Of a DNA stretch of 64,000 nt, positions 1-7,761 are shown piece by piece (within the stretch, counting starts at the first letter, position 1; each line of letters opens with the position of its first letter). The position numbers and the translations under genes are program-made. A model generated the notes under the pieces. It was not told the origin of the DNA and did no database searches. It saw only the letters and a program-made list of their open reading frames with translations. This DNA is from Nocardioides sp. YIM 152315 (lineage in GTDB: Bacteria; Actinomycetota; Actinomycetes; Propionibacteriales; Nocardioidaceae), in NCBI RefSeq assembly GCF_029210375.1, contig NZ_JARGER010000038.1, forward strand, positions 332,557 to 396,556, read 5' to 3'.

Positions 1-750
1 CATGACGATGGTCGCGCCGTAGGCGAACGGGCCGTTCTGGCAGGTGGTCTGGCCGAAGGAGTGGAAGAGCGGCAGCACGCAGAGGTAGGTGTCCGGGTTG
101 TCGGCGCTCGCGCCGAAGAGCGCCTCGCCCGACCGCGCGTTGTCGCGCATGTTGCGGTGGCGCAGCTCCGCACCCTTGGGCTGGCCGGTGGTGCCGGAGG
201 TGTAGAGGATGACGGCGGTGTCGTCCTCGTCGGTGCCGACGGTCTCGAACTCGGCGGCCTGGCCGCCCATCGCCTGCGCCATCGTCTCCACCGGGTCGTC
301 GGGAGTCCCGTCGATCGGCGAGGGAGCCGCGAGGTCGGCGGTGATCACGAAGAAGTGCTCGCAGCCGTCGACCTGCTGGAAGCCGGCGTACCCCTCCTCG
401 CCCATCGGCAGCTCGGGCGTGCCCTCGAAGCAGAAGTAGGCCTTCGCGTCGGAGTCGCCCAGGTGGTAGGCGACCTCGCGGCCCTTGAGCAGCACGTTGA
501 GCGGCACCACGGTCGCGCCCGCCTTGAGGATGCCGTAGTAGACGATCGTGAAGTACGGCAGGTTCGGACACGTCAGCGCGACCTTGTCACCGGGCCGGAT
601 GCCGCGCGAGACGAGCAGGTTGGCGACCATGTTCGCGAACGTGTCGACCTCCGCGTACGACAGCCGCCTGTCGCCGAAGACGATCGCGGTGCGGTCGGGG
701 AAGGCCTTCGTGCTGTCCTCGAGCAGGCTCGCGAGGTTGTACGTCGTCAT
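1..750 (-). CDS. acyl-CoA synthetase (AMP-forming), 3' end outside window
   Basis: Only the first 250 codons are present; the gene runs off the left edge. The start is the ATG at 748-750 (MTTYNLASLLEDS). The protein is a class I adenylate-forming enzyme that would activate a carboxylic acid with ATP and load it onto CoA. The P-loop-like signature ILYTSGTTGQPKG and the downstream PLFHSFGQ segment are visible. The N-terminal layout is that of FadD-type fatty-acyl-CoA ligases. The chain length preferred cannot be read from the fragment. The next upstream gene on this strand, purC, ends 30 bases away, so co-transcription is possible. Family assignment is firm, substrate unknown. Confidence 0.93.
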   Translation of the reverse strand, partial: MTTYNLASLLEDSTKAFPDRTAIVFGDRRLSYAEVDTFANMVANLLVSRGIRPGDKVALTCPNLPYFTIVYYGILKAGATVVPLNVLLKGREVAYHLGDSDAKAYFCFEGTPELPMGEEGYAGFQQVDGCEHFFVITADLAAPSPIDGTPDDPVETMAQAMGGQAAEFETVGTDEDDTAVILYTSGTTGQPKGAELRHRNMRDNARSGEALFGASADNPDTYLCVLPLFHSFGQTTCQNGPFAYGATIVM

Positions 751-780
751 GCGGTCAACCTACTCACCGGTCGCGACGGT

Positions 781-1674
781 CTACCAGCGCTGGCCGGTCA
801 GCAGCTCGTAGGCCTCGACGTACCGGCTCCGGGTGCGCTCCACGACCTCGGGCGGCAGCGGCGGCGGTGCCGCGCCGGACGCGCGGTCCCAGCCCGACTC
901 CGGGGAGAGCGCCCAGTTGCGCACGATCTGCTTGTCGTACGACGGCTGCGTGCGGCCGGGCTGCCACTCGGCGGCGGGCCAGAAGCGCGACGAGTCGGGC
1001 GTGAGCACCTCGTCGGCCAGCACGGTCGTGCCGTCGGGCCGGGCGCCGAACTCGAGCTTGGTGTCGGCCAGGATGATGCCGCGCTCGCGGGCGACCTGCT
1101 CCGCGCGGCCGTAGACCGCGAGCGTGAGGTCGCGCAGCTCCTCGGCGCGCTCGGCCCCGATGGTGGCCGCGACCGCGTCGTACGAGACGTTCTCGTCGTG
1201 CTCGCCGAGCTCGGCCTTCGTGGCGGGCGTGAAGATCGGCGCGGGCAGCCGGCTGCCGTCGTCGAGCCCGGCCGGCAGCGCGAGGCCGCACACGCGGTGC
1301 TCGGGGCCCGTCGCCCGGTAGTCGACGAGGCCGGAGCCGGTCAGGTAGCCGCGGGCGACGCACTCGACGGGGTGCATCGCGAGCCGCTCGCAGACCACCG
1401 CGCGACCCAGCACCGGCGCGGGGACGTCGGTGGAGAGGACGTGGTTGGGCACCAGGTCGGCGAGCTGGTCGAACCACCACAGCGACATCCGGGTCAGGAT
1501 CTCGCCCTTGTCGGGGATGGTCGTGTCGAGCACGAAGTCGAAGATCGAGATGCGGTCGCTGGCGACCATGAGCAGCTCGCCACCGGGCAACTCGTAGAGG
1601 TCGCGCACCTTGCCCGAGTGGACGTGGGTGGCGCCGTCGACCTCGGGCGCCGTCGGGATGTTGAGGTCGGCCAC
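781..1674 (-). CDS. purC: phosphoribosylaminoimidazole-succinocarboxamide synthase
   Basis: PurC joins CAIR and aspartate with ATP to give SAICAR in de novo purine synthesis in the cytosol. The GTG start at 1672-1674 gives 297 residues beginning ADLNIPTAPEV after the initiator, a normal family length. The open frame extends much further upstream, but that part has no PurC homology. Visible family segments include HVHSGKVRDLYEL near the N-terminus, SDRISIFDFV, and the C-terminal DKQIVRNWALSPESGWD. A TAGAGT hexamer ends 7 bases before the GTG, which supports this start and a leaderless message. The gene is divergent from the HIT-like gene at 1733. Confidence 0.96.
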   Translation of the reverse strand: MADLNIPTAPEVDGATHVHSGKVRDLYELPGGELLMVASDRISIFDFVLDTTIPDKGEILTRMSLWWFDQLADLVPNHVLSTDVPAPVLGRAVVCERLAMHPVECVARGYLTGSGLVDYRATGPEHRVCGLALPAGLDDGSRLPAPIFTPATKAELGEHDENVSYDAVAATIGAERAEELRDLTLAVYGRAEQVARERGIILADTKLEFGARPDGTTVLADEVLTPDSSRFWPAAEWQPGRTQPSYDKQIVRNWALSPESGWDRASGAAPPPLPPEVVERTRSRYVEAYELLTGQRW

Positions 1675-1681
1675 GTCCCCA

Positions 1682-1687
1682 ACTCTA
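1682..1687 (-). promoter_or_regulatory. -10 element of purC (leaderless)
   Basis: TAGAGT on the minus strand, with 7 bases between it and the GTG start. The spacing places the transcription start at or next to the start codon. Confidence 0.6.
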
Positions 1688-1732
1688 GGGGCCGGATCCG
1701 CTCGCCCGAGCCGCGGCTGGCAGAGTGAGGCC

Positions 1733-2347
1733 ATGCCGGAGCCTGCAGCCGACTTCCACGCCCGCGTCCTGGCCGCCGCCGTCGACGGGCGCCTGCCCGC
1801 ACCCGCCATGAGCCAGTGGGACATCTTCCCCTGGGAGGCGGTCGACGGTGCCGTCGTACCCAAGGTGCTGGACGCTCCCGGCGCCGAGGCACCGCGCGCC
1901 GGTGAGGAGGGCGGCAGGTCCTGCCCGGCGTGCGCCGGCTTCACCGCCGACCGGCTGGTCTGGGAGGACGAGCACTGGCAGCTCACGGTCGAGCCGAGGC
2001 CCTCCGGCCTGCCGCTGGTGCTGACGCTCTGGAGCCGCGAGCACCTCGACACCGGCGACCTCGACGACGACCAGGCCGGGGAGTTCGGGCGGATCGCCAA
2101 CCGCCTCGTCCGCATCGTCCAGGGGCTGCCGCACGTCGGTCGCGTGCACGTCAACCGCTGGGGCGACGGGTGCTCCCACTTCCACGTCTGGTTCGTGGCG
2201 CGACCGGAGGGCTTCGCGCAGATCAAGGGCTCGTACGCCGTCGAGTGGGACGACATCCTGCCGCCGGTCGACGAGGACGTGTGGCGCGCCGACCTGCACA
2301 CCGTCGCGACGAAGCTCGCCAACTGGGGCGGGCACGCTCGGGCCTGA
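1733..2347 (+). CDS. HIT-like domain protein
   Basis: This 204-residue protein starts at the ATG at 1733. Its C-terminal half contains VHVNRWGDGCSHFHVWF, which resembles the nucleotide-binding histidine region of the HIT superfamily, although only an HFH core rather than the full HxHxH triad is clear. A CPAC pair near residue 65 may bind metal. Members with this layout are usually hypothetical proteins in actinobacteria; hydrolysis or transfer on a nucleotide substrate is possible but unproven. It is divergent from purC, and a CAGAGT hexamer 6 bases before the ATG may be its -10 element. Confidence 0.75.
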   Translation: MPEPAADFHARVLAAAVDGRLPAPAMSQWDIFPWEAVDGAVVPKVLDAPGAEAPRAGEEGGRSCPACAGFTADRLVWEDEHWQLTVEPRPSGLPLVLTLWSREHLDTGDLDDDQAGEFGRIANRLVRIVQGLPHVGRVHVNRWGDGCSHFHVWFVARPEGFAQIKGSYAVEWDDILPPVDEDVWRADLHTVATKLANWGGHARA

Positions 2348-2436
2348 GGTTGAGTCGTCGGCATGGCTCGCGGGTCGACGTCCGCGGGCCGGCGCGCGGG
2401 CACTTCACGGCTCGTCCGCGTCGCCGCGCCGTCTGA

Positions 2437-2721
2437 CTAGGAGCGCACCTCGAACGATCGGGCGCCCGTCGGCGTCGCGGGGGTGACGTCGACGCGGTCG
2501 ACCGATGCCGCGGGCGGGCCCTGGCGCAGCCAGTCGAGCATGGCCTCCACGGTCTCGGGATCCCCCTCGAGGTGTGCCGCGACCGAGCCGCCGGGCTCGT
2601 TGCGCACCCAGCCCGCCACGCCGAGCCCGCGCGCGGTCCGCTCGGCGTGGTAGCGGAAGGACACTCCCTGCACCCGGCCGGTCACGACGACGTCGACGAC
2701 GCGACGAGCGCTGGCTGGCAT
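2437..2721 (-). CDS. acylphosphatase
   Basis: A 94-residue protein that would hydrolyse acyl-phosphate bonds in small metabolites. The signature GRVQGVSFRYHAERTARGL holds the catalytic arginine, and GWVRNEPGGSVAAHLEGD holds the catalytic asparagine, both at the usual places near residues 24 and 42. The start at 2721 (MPASARRVVDVV) gives the typical family length; the frame remains open upstream but without similarity. The gene is divergent from the carboxymuconolactone-decarboxylase-like gene, with only 51 bases between the two starts. Confidence 0.92.
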   Translation of the reverse strand: MPASARRVVDVVVTGRVQGVSFRYHAERTARGLGVAGWVRNEPGGSVAAHLEGDPETVEAMLDWLRQGPPAASVDRVDVTPATPTGARSFEVRS

Positions 2722-2772
2722 GGCCCCATTGTTGACGATGGCGACCCGTCGGGGGCGCCGGCACACTGGGGC

Positions 2773-3369
2773 ATGACCTTCCTGGGCGAGCCACCGACGA
2801 CGCCACGGGTGCGTGCCCTGTACGACGGCGACGTCGACTCCCGCGGCTACGTGATGGACCTGAGCCGGGCGTGGGCGCACCACCCCGAGGCGCACGACGC
2901 GCTCTTCGGGCTGATCGCCGCGGTCGCGGTCGAGGGTGGGCTGTCGATGCGCGAGCGCGCGATCCTCGTCGCGGCGTGCGCGTCCACGCTCGGCGACTCC
3001 TACTGCTCGCTCGCCTGGGGCACGCGGCTCGCCGAGGAGTCCGACCCCGCGATCGCCGCGGCCGTGCTCACCGGGTCCGACGACGGCCTCGACGACGCGG
3101 AGCGGGCGATGGCTCGCTGGGCCCGGCAGGTCGCCCGCGACCCGAACGCGACGACGCGGGCGGACGTCGACGCGCTGCGTGAGGCGGGACTCGACGATGG
3201 ACGGGTCTTCGCGGTCACGACCTTCGTCGCGCTCCGGCTGGCGTTCTCCATCGTGAACGACGCGCTCGGCGCCGTGCCCGACGAGGAGCTCCGGGCCGGG
3301 GCGCCGCCCGAGGTGCGCGACGCCGTGACCTGGGGCCGTCAGCGGTCGCAGCCCAGCCCGCCCGCGTAG
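2773..3369 (+). CDS. carboxymuconolactone decarboxylase / AhpD-like family protein
   Basis: This 198-residue, mainly helical protein has a central segment MRERAILVAACASTLGDSYCSLAWG that aligns with the AhpD/CMD helical core. Only one cysteine is present in the segment (SYCSLAWG), so the CxxC thiol pair of true AhpD peroxidase reductases is missing and peroxidase activity is doubtful. The start ATG at 2773 is preceded by a CACACT hexamer 5 bases upstream. Its last 31 bases overlap the 3' end of the convergent anti-sigma-like gene. The substrate cannot be inferred. Confidence 0.8.
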   Translation: MTFLGEPPTTPRVRALYDGDVDSRGYVMDLSRAWAHHPEAHDALFGLIAAVAVEGGLSMRERAILVAACASTLGDSYCSLAWGTRLAEESDPAIAAAVLTGSDDGLDDAERAMARWARQVARDPNATTRADVDALREAGLDDGRVFAVTTFVALRLAFSIVNDALGAVPDEELRAGAPPEVRDAVTWGRQRSQPSPPA

Positions 3370-4373
3370 CCCTCGGGGACCTTGCCGGCGACGACCTGGT
3401 CGGCGTACTCCCAGATCACCTCGGGGTAGTCACCCCGCGCGTTCATGTCGTCGAGCACCGGCCAGTCCTGCGCCGAGGTGAGGACTCCCGCGGCGCGCTG
3501 CGCCCGCCGTTCGTCTCCGGCGCGCGTCGCGTCGGCGTACTCGTCGAGCCAGGCGCAGGCGACCGCTCCCGCGACCTCGGCGCCGAGCTGGTAGTCGTCG
3601 CTCTGGTCGGAGTCGATCGACGACCTGGCGACACCGGCGGGCAGCAGCGGGTGGGCGACGTCGGCGATGCCGTCCAGGATCTCGTCGATCGTGGCGCTCC
3701 GCTCGGAGCCGGTCACGAAGGAGCCGGGCAGGAGCGCGTCGAACTCGGCCTGGTCGACGAACCGCAGGCTGGTCAGGAGCGCGCGGTACCCGGCCTCGTC
3801 CATCCCGGACCCCCGGAGCTCGAACCACCGGCCGCCCTCGACCTCGCGGATCGCGGTGTGGTCGGTCGCGCTGTAGGCCCACATCTGCGCACCCAGCTCG
3901 AGCACGGTGACGGGCTCGCCGTCCGCCGGGGGTTCGACGACGTGGCGCCGGTCCTCGACGTAGGAGTCGTACTGGTCGGCGGGGTACCAGGAGACGTCGA
4001 AGCGATCCCGGCCCTTCTCGTAGGTCATCTCGCCGCTCTGCCCGTCGGCGTACGCGGCGGCGACCACCCATCCGGGCGCGTCGAGGACGACGCGGTCGCG
4101 CACGTCCGCGCCGGTCGGCTGGGACGCGACCCCGGAGTCCGCGCCGTCGCCGCCGGACCCGCCCGTCGCCCACCAGGCGGAGCCGACGGCCAGCGCAGCG
4201 ACCACGGAGGCGGCCGCGACCGGGACGAGCCACGTCGTACGGCGGCGAGGGCGCTCGGCGCGGATCGGGCGGTCGTCGAGGGTGGGAGTGCGCATGATCT
4301 CCTCCAGGAGGTCGGCCCGCCCGTGGTGGAGCGGCAGGTCCGCGAGGGCCTCGTCGGTGATCTTCGGGTTCAC
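3339..4373 (-). CDS. membrane-anchored anti-sigma-like protein
   Basis: A 344-residue protein with a short cytoplasmic N-terminus (residues 1-45), one transmembrane helix at about 47-70 (WLVPVAAASVVAALAVGSAWW) and a large extracytoplasmic domain. Its ATG overlaps the stop of the ECF sigma gene by 4 bases (ATGA), so the two are translationally coupled. This is the usual arrangement of a sigma factor and its membrane regulator. No zinc-binding HxxxCxxC anti-sigma motif is visible, so an anti-sigma role rests on context and topology. The C-terminal domain, rich in Asp and Trp, may be the signal-sensing part. Confidence 0.75.
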   Translation of the reverse strand: MNPKITDEALADLPLHHGRADLLEEIMRTPTLDDRPIRAERPRRRTTWLVPVAAASVVAALAVGSAWWATGGSGGDGADSGVASQPTGADVRDRVVLDAPGWVVAAAYADGQSGEMTYEKGRDRFDVSWYPADQYDSYVEDRRHVVEPPADGEPVTVLELGAQMWAYSATDHTAIREVEGGRWFELRGSGMDEAGYRALLTSLRFVDQAEFDALLPGSFVTGSERSATIDEILDGIADVAHPLLPAGVARSSIDSDQSDDYQLGAEVAGAVACAWLDEYADATRAGDERRAQRAAGVLTSAQDWPVLDDMNARGDYPEVIWEYADQVVAGKVPEGYAGGLGCDR

Positions 4374-4927
4374 GGCTGCTCCTTCCTGGCGAGCTGGGGG
4401 TGTCTGGAGGGGTGATGTCCGGGCGGTTCGGGATCGTTGCCGAGCAGATCCCGCAGCCGGGCGCGGGCGCGGGAGAGCCGGGGGCGGACGACGACGGTCG
4501 TGAGCCCGAGCACCTCTGCGATCTCACGCGGCTCGAGTCCCTCCCACAGGTGCAGCTCGAGCACCTCCTGGTCGCGGGCGCTCAGCCGCTGCATCGCGGC
4601 GGTGACGTCGGCCCGCTGCACGACCTCGTCGCTGACGTCGGGCAGCGCGGCGGCCAGCTCCCGGCGCAGCCGCTGGCCGAGGTGGGTCCGCCGGCGGTCA
4701 CCGCGACGGTGGTTGGCCAGCACCCGCCGCGCCACGCCGTACAGCCAGGGCCGGGTCTCGACGCCGGCGGGCACGTGCGCCAGCCGGCGCCAGGCGACCA
4801 GGAACGTGTCCGCCGTGACGTCGGCCGCGTCCTCGGTCCGGTCGGTGCGCCGCACGGCGAACCCCAGGACGGCGTCGAAGTGCTCGGCGTACAGGCGGCG
4901 GAAGGACTCGTCGCGGCCGTCGCTCAT
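4370..4927 (-). CDS. ECF-type RNA polymerase sigma-70 factor
   Basis: A 185-residue extracytoplasmic-function sigma factor. Region 2 is seen at about residues 9-50 (FRRLYAEHFDAVLGFAVRR, then DVTADTFLVAWRRL) and region 4 at about 115-165 (SARDQEVLELHLWEG and a helix-turn-helix ending VVRPRLSRARARL). It would direct RNA polymerase to a small regulon, probably including its own operon. It is the first gene of a two-gene unit with the membrane protein at 3339-4373. It begins 46 bases downstream of the purB stop on the same strand, so it may share purB transcription or have its own start. Confidence 0.95.
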   Translation of the reverse strand: MSDGRDESFRRLYAEHFDAVLGFAVRRTDRTEDAADVTADTFLVAWRRLAHVPAGVETRPWLYGVARRVLANHRRGDRRRTHLGQRLRRELAAALPDVSDEVVQRADVTAAMQRLSARDQEVLELHLWEGLEPREIAEVLGLTTVVVRPRLSRARARLRDLLGNDPEPPGHHPSRHPQLARKEQP

Positions 4928-4973
4928 GACTCGTTCATGTCCGGCACCGGCCCGGGCGTTGCAGGCGACTTCC

Positions 4974-6392
4974 CTAGAGGATCGCGCCGGGGGCGTACGC
5001 CGCGGCCTCGGAGTGCTGGTCGGTGACGTCGGCGACCCGGCGCACGACGTGCTGGACCTGGTCGACGGCCGCGCCGGTGAACGTGATCGGTTCGGCGACC
5101 AGGGTCGCGAGCTGGTCGGCGGTCAGGCCCAGCCTGTCGTCGGCGGCCAGGCGCGCGAACACGTCGTTGTCGGGCTGGCCCTGGCGCATGTCGAGCGCCG
5201 TGCCGACCGCGGCCTCCTTGATCGCCTCGTGGGCGGCCTCGCGGCCGACGCCGTTGCGGACGGCGGCCATCAGCACCTTGGTCGTCGCGAGGAACGGGAG
5301 GTAGCGGTCGAGCTCCCGCTGGATCACCGCCGGGAACGCACCGAACTCGTCGAGGATCGTCAGGAACGTCTCGAAGAGCCCGTCGGCGGCGAAGAACGCG
5401 TCGGGCAGCGCGACCCGGCGTACGACGGAGTCGGAGACGTCGCCCTCGTTCCACTGGTCGCCCGCGAGCTCGCTGACCATCGAGAGGTGGCCGCGGAGCA
5501 CGACGGAGAGGCCGTTGACGCGCTCGGCGGAGCGGCTGTTCATCTTGTGGGGCATCGCCGAGGAGCCGACCTGGCCCTCCCGGAAGCCCTCGGTCACCAG
5601 CTCGTTGCCGGCCATCAGCCGGACCGTGGTCGCGAGGTTGGAGGGGCCGGAGACCAGCTGCACCAGGGCGCTGACGACGTCGAGGTCGAGGCTGCGGGGG
5701 TAGACCTGGCCGACGCTGGTCAGCACCCGCTCGAAGCCGAGGTGGTGGGCGACGCGCTCCTCGAGCCGCTGCAGCTTCGAGGCGTCGCCGTCGAGGAGGT
5801 CGAGCATGTCCTGCGCCGTGCCCATCGGGCCCTTGATGCCGCGCAGCGGGTAGCGCGCCAGCAGCTCCTCGACCCGCTCGAGCGCGATCAGCATCTCGTC
5901 GGCGATCGTCGCGAACCGCTTGCCGAGCGTGGTCGCCTGCGCCGCGACGTTGTGGCTGCGACCGGCCATCACCGTGGCCTCGTGCTCGGCGGCCAGCCGC
6001 GCGAGCCTGGCCAGCGCGGCGACGGCCCGGTCGCGCACCAGGGAGAGGCTCTGGCGGACCTGGAGCTGCTCGACGTTCTCGGTCAGGTCGCGGCTGGTCA
6101 TGCCCTTGTGGATGTGCTCGTGCCCGGCCAGCGCGGAGAACTCCTCGATGCGCGCCTTCACGTCGTGTCGCGTGACGCGCTCGCGCGCGGCGATCGACTC
6201 GAGGTCCACCTTCTCGACGACCTCGCGATAGGCCTCGACGACGCCGTCGGGCACGTCGATGCCGAGGTCGCGCTGCGCCTCCAGCACCGCGATCCACAGC
6301 TGCCGCTCGAGCACGATCTTGTGCTCCGGTGACCAGATCCGCGCGAGCTCGGCGGAGGCGTAGCGGGCTGCCAGGACGTTGGGCACAGTCAC
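4974..6392 (-). CDS. purB: adenylosuccinate lyase
   Basis: PurB cleaves SAICAR to AICAR and adenylosuccinate to AMP. The 472-residue product has the fumarase-superfamily signature GSSAMPHKMNSRSAERV at about residue 275, plus HKGMTSRDLTEN near 90 and GRSHNVAAQATTLGKR near 138. I chose the GTG at 6392 because the Shine-Dalgarno GGGAGG lies 9 bases before it; the same sequence abuts the alternative ATG at 6401 with no spacer, so that ATG is unlikely to be used. The gene follows purD on the minus strand, separated by a long palindromic repeat (6412-6487). Confidence 0.96.
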   Translation of the reverse strand: MTVPNVLAARYASAELARIWSPEHKIVLERQLWIAVLEAQRDLGIDVPDGVVEAYREVVEKVDLESIAARERVTRHDVKARIEEFSALAGHEHIHKGMTSRDLTENVEQLQVRQSLSLVRDRAVAALARLARLAAEHEATVMAGRSHNVAAQATTLGKRFATIADEMLIALERVEELLARYPLRGIKGPMGTAQDMLDLLDGDASKLQRLEERVAHHLGFERVLTSVGQVYPRSLDLDVVSALVQLVSGPSNLATTVRLMAGNELVTEGFREGQVGSSAMPHKMNSRSAERVNGLSVVLRGHLSMVSELAGDQWNEGDVSDSVVRRVALPDAFFAADGLFETFLTILDEFGAFPAVIQRELDRYLPFLATTKVLMAAVRNGVGREAAHEAIKEAAVGTALDMRQGQPDNDVFARLAADDRLGLTADQLATLVAEPITFTGAAVDQVQHVVRRVADVTDQHSEAAAYAPGAIL

Positions 6393-6411
6393 GTGCCTCA
6401 TCCTCCCACGA

Positions 6412-6487
6412 CGGTTGAGTCGGGACTTCTGACGGTTGAATCGGGAGTAAAGTCCGGGCTCAACCGTCAGAAGTCCCGATTCAACGG
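6412..6487. repeat. long inverted repeat between purD and purB
   Basis: Two 28-base arms (6412-6439 and 6460-6487) match as inverted copies at 26 of 28 positions, with a 20-base loop. The left arm itself contains a tandem partial copy: GACGGTTGA(G/A)TCGGGA occurs at its start and again near its end. The right arm includes the purD stop codon. It could end purD transcripts or be a mobile palindromic repeat. There is no T-run. Confidence 0.85.
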
Positions 6488-7761
6488 ACGGAGGCGCCCT
6501 CGACGACGCCGAGGGGCTCGGCGGCGATGTCGCCGCGGCGCTGGAGGCCGTCGAAGGAGATCAGGTCGGCGGCGGCGTACGCGCGGGCGCGGGCGTCGGC
6601 GACGTCGCGGCCGAGCGCGCGTACGGCGAGCACGCGGCCACCGGCCGTGACCAGGTCGTCGCCCGAGAGCGCGGTGCCGGCATGGATCACGTCGACGTCG
6701 GGCCCTCGGCCGGCGGCGTCGGCGCCCGTGATGACGTCGCCCTTCGACGACGACTCGGGGTAGCCGGCGGAGGCCAACACCACGGTGACCGCGGCGGCGT
6801 CGCGGAAGGCGGGCGGCGGCACGTCGGCGAGGCGGCCGCCGGCGGCCGCGGCGAGGAGCGCGCCGAGCGGCGACTCGAGCACGGCGAGCACCGGCTGGAT
6901 GTCGGGGTCGCCGAAGCGGACGTTGAACTCGATGACCCGCGGACCCGACTCGGTGAGCGCGAGCCCGACGTAGAGGCACCCGACGAACGGCGCGCCGCGA
7001 CGCGACATCTCGGCGAGGGTGGGCCGGACGACCCGGTCGAGCACGACCGAGGCGAGGTCGGGCTGCGCCCACGCGAGCGGGGTGTAGGAGCCCATGCCGC
7101 CGGTGTTCGGACCGCGGCCACCGTCGAAGATCCGCTTGAAGTCCTGGGCCGGCTGGAGCGCGTACGCCGTGGCGCCGTCGCAGATCGCGAAGAGCGAGAC
7201 CTCGGGACCGTCGAGGAACTCCTCGACCACGACGCGCCCGCTCCCCCGTGATGTGCAGAGCCCCGCATGGGCGAGCGCCTCCGCACGTTCACGGGTCACC
7301 ACGACGCCCTTGCCCGCCGCGAGGGCGTCGTCCTTGACGACGTACGGCGCGCCGAACGCGTCCAGCGCGGCCTCGACCTCGGCCTCGGACTCGCAGGTGC
7401 GCGCACGAGCGGTCGGGACGCCGGCCGCCTCCATCACGTCCTTGGAGAACGCCTTCGACCCCTCGAGCCGAGCCGCGGCCCCGGACGGGCCGAAGACCGC
7501 GATGCCCCGCTCGCGCACGGCGTCGGCGACGCCGGCGACCAGTGGCGCCTCGGGGCCGACGACCACGAGGTCGACGCCGAGCGACTCGGCGAGGTCGGCG
7601 ACGGACCCACCGGACATCGGGTCGACCTCGTGCAGGCTCGCGACGGCGGCGATGCCGGGGTTGCCCGGCGCGGCGTGCACCTCGCTGACGCCCGGGTCGC
7701 GCGAGAGGGCCAGCGCGAGAGCGTGCTCACGTCCGCCGGTGCCGATCACCAGTGTCTTCAC
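6481..7761 (-). CDS. purD: phosphoribosylamine--glycine ligase
   Basis: PurD joins phosphoribosylamine and glycine with ATP to make GAR. The 426-residue product begins (V)KTLVIGTGGREHALALAL, the typical N-terminus, and has the ATP-grasp features GPNTGGMGSYTP (near residue 280) and FNVRFGDPDIQ (near 285-300). The GTG start at 7761 is supported by homology and by a TAGGGT hexamer 8 bases upstream. That hexamer lies inside the 3' end of the upstream acyl-CoA ligase gene, whose stop is 35 bases within purD. The purD stop sits in the right arm of the 6412-6487 palindrome. Confidence 0.96.
   Translation of the reverse strand: MKTLVIGTGGREHALALALSRDPGVSEVHAAPGNPGIAAVASLHEVDPMSGGSVADLAESLGVDLVVVGPEAPLVAGVADAVRERGIAVFGPSGAAARLEGSKAFSKDVMEAAGVPTARARTCESEAEVEAALDAFGAPYVVKDDALAAGKGVVVTRERAEALAHAGLCTSRGSGRVVVEEFLDGPEVSLFAICDGATAYALQPAQDFKRIFDGGRGPNTGGMGSYTPLAWAQPDLASVVLDRVVRPTLAEMSRRGAPFVGCLYVGLALTESGPRVIEFNVRFGDPDIQPVLAVLESPLGALLAAAAGGRLADVPPPAFRDAAAVTVVLASAGYPESSSKGDVITGADAAGRGPDVDVIHAGTALSGDDLVTAGGRVLAVRALGRDVADARARAYAAADLISFDGLQRRGDIAAEPLGVVEGASVR

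Noticed and set aside
781..2403. A 540-codon frame containing PurC with a long N-terminal extension
   Set aside because: The part before 1674 is opposite the HIT-like gene, has no PurC similarity, and a -10 hexamer and normal family length support the GTG at 1674.
3339..4373. Assigning the membrane protein as a zinc anti-sigma factor (ZAS)
   Set aside because: The HxxxCxxC motif is absent; only position and topology support the role.
6401..6401. ATG at 6401 as the purB start
   Set aside because: The Shine-Dalgarno sequence abuts it directly, leaving no spacer; GTG 6392 has proper spacing.
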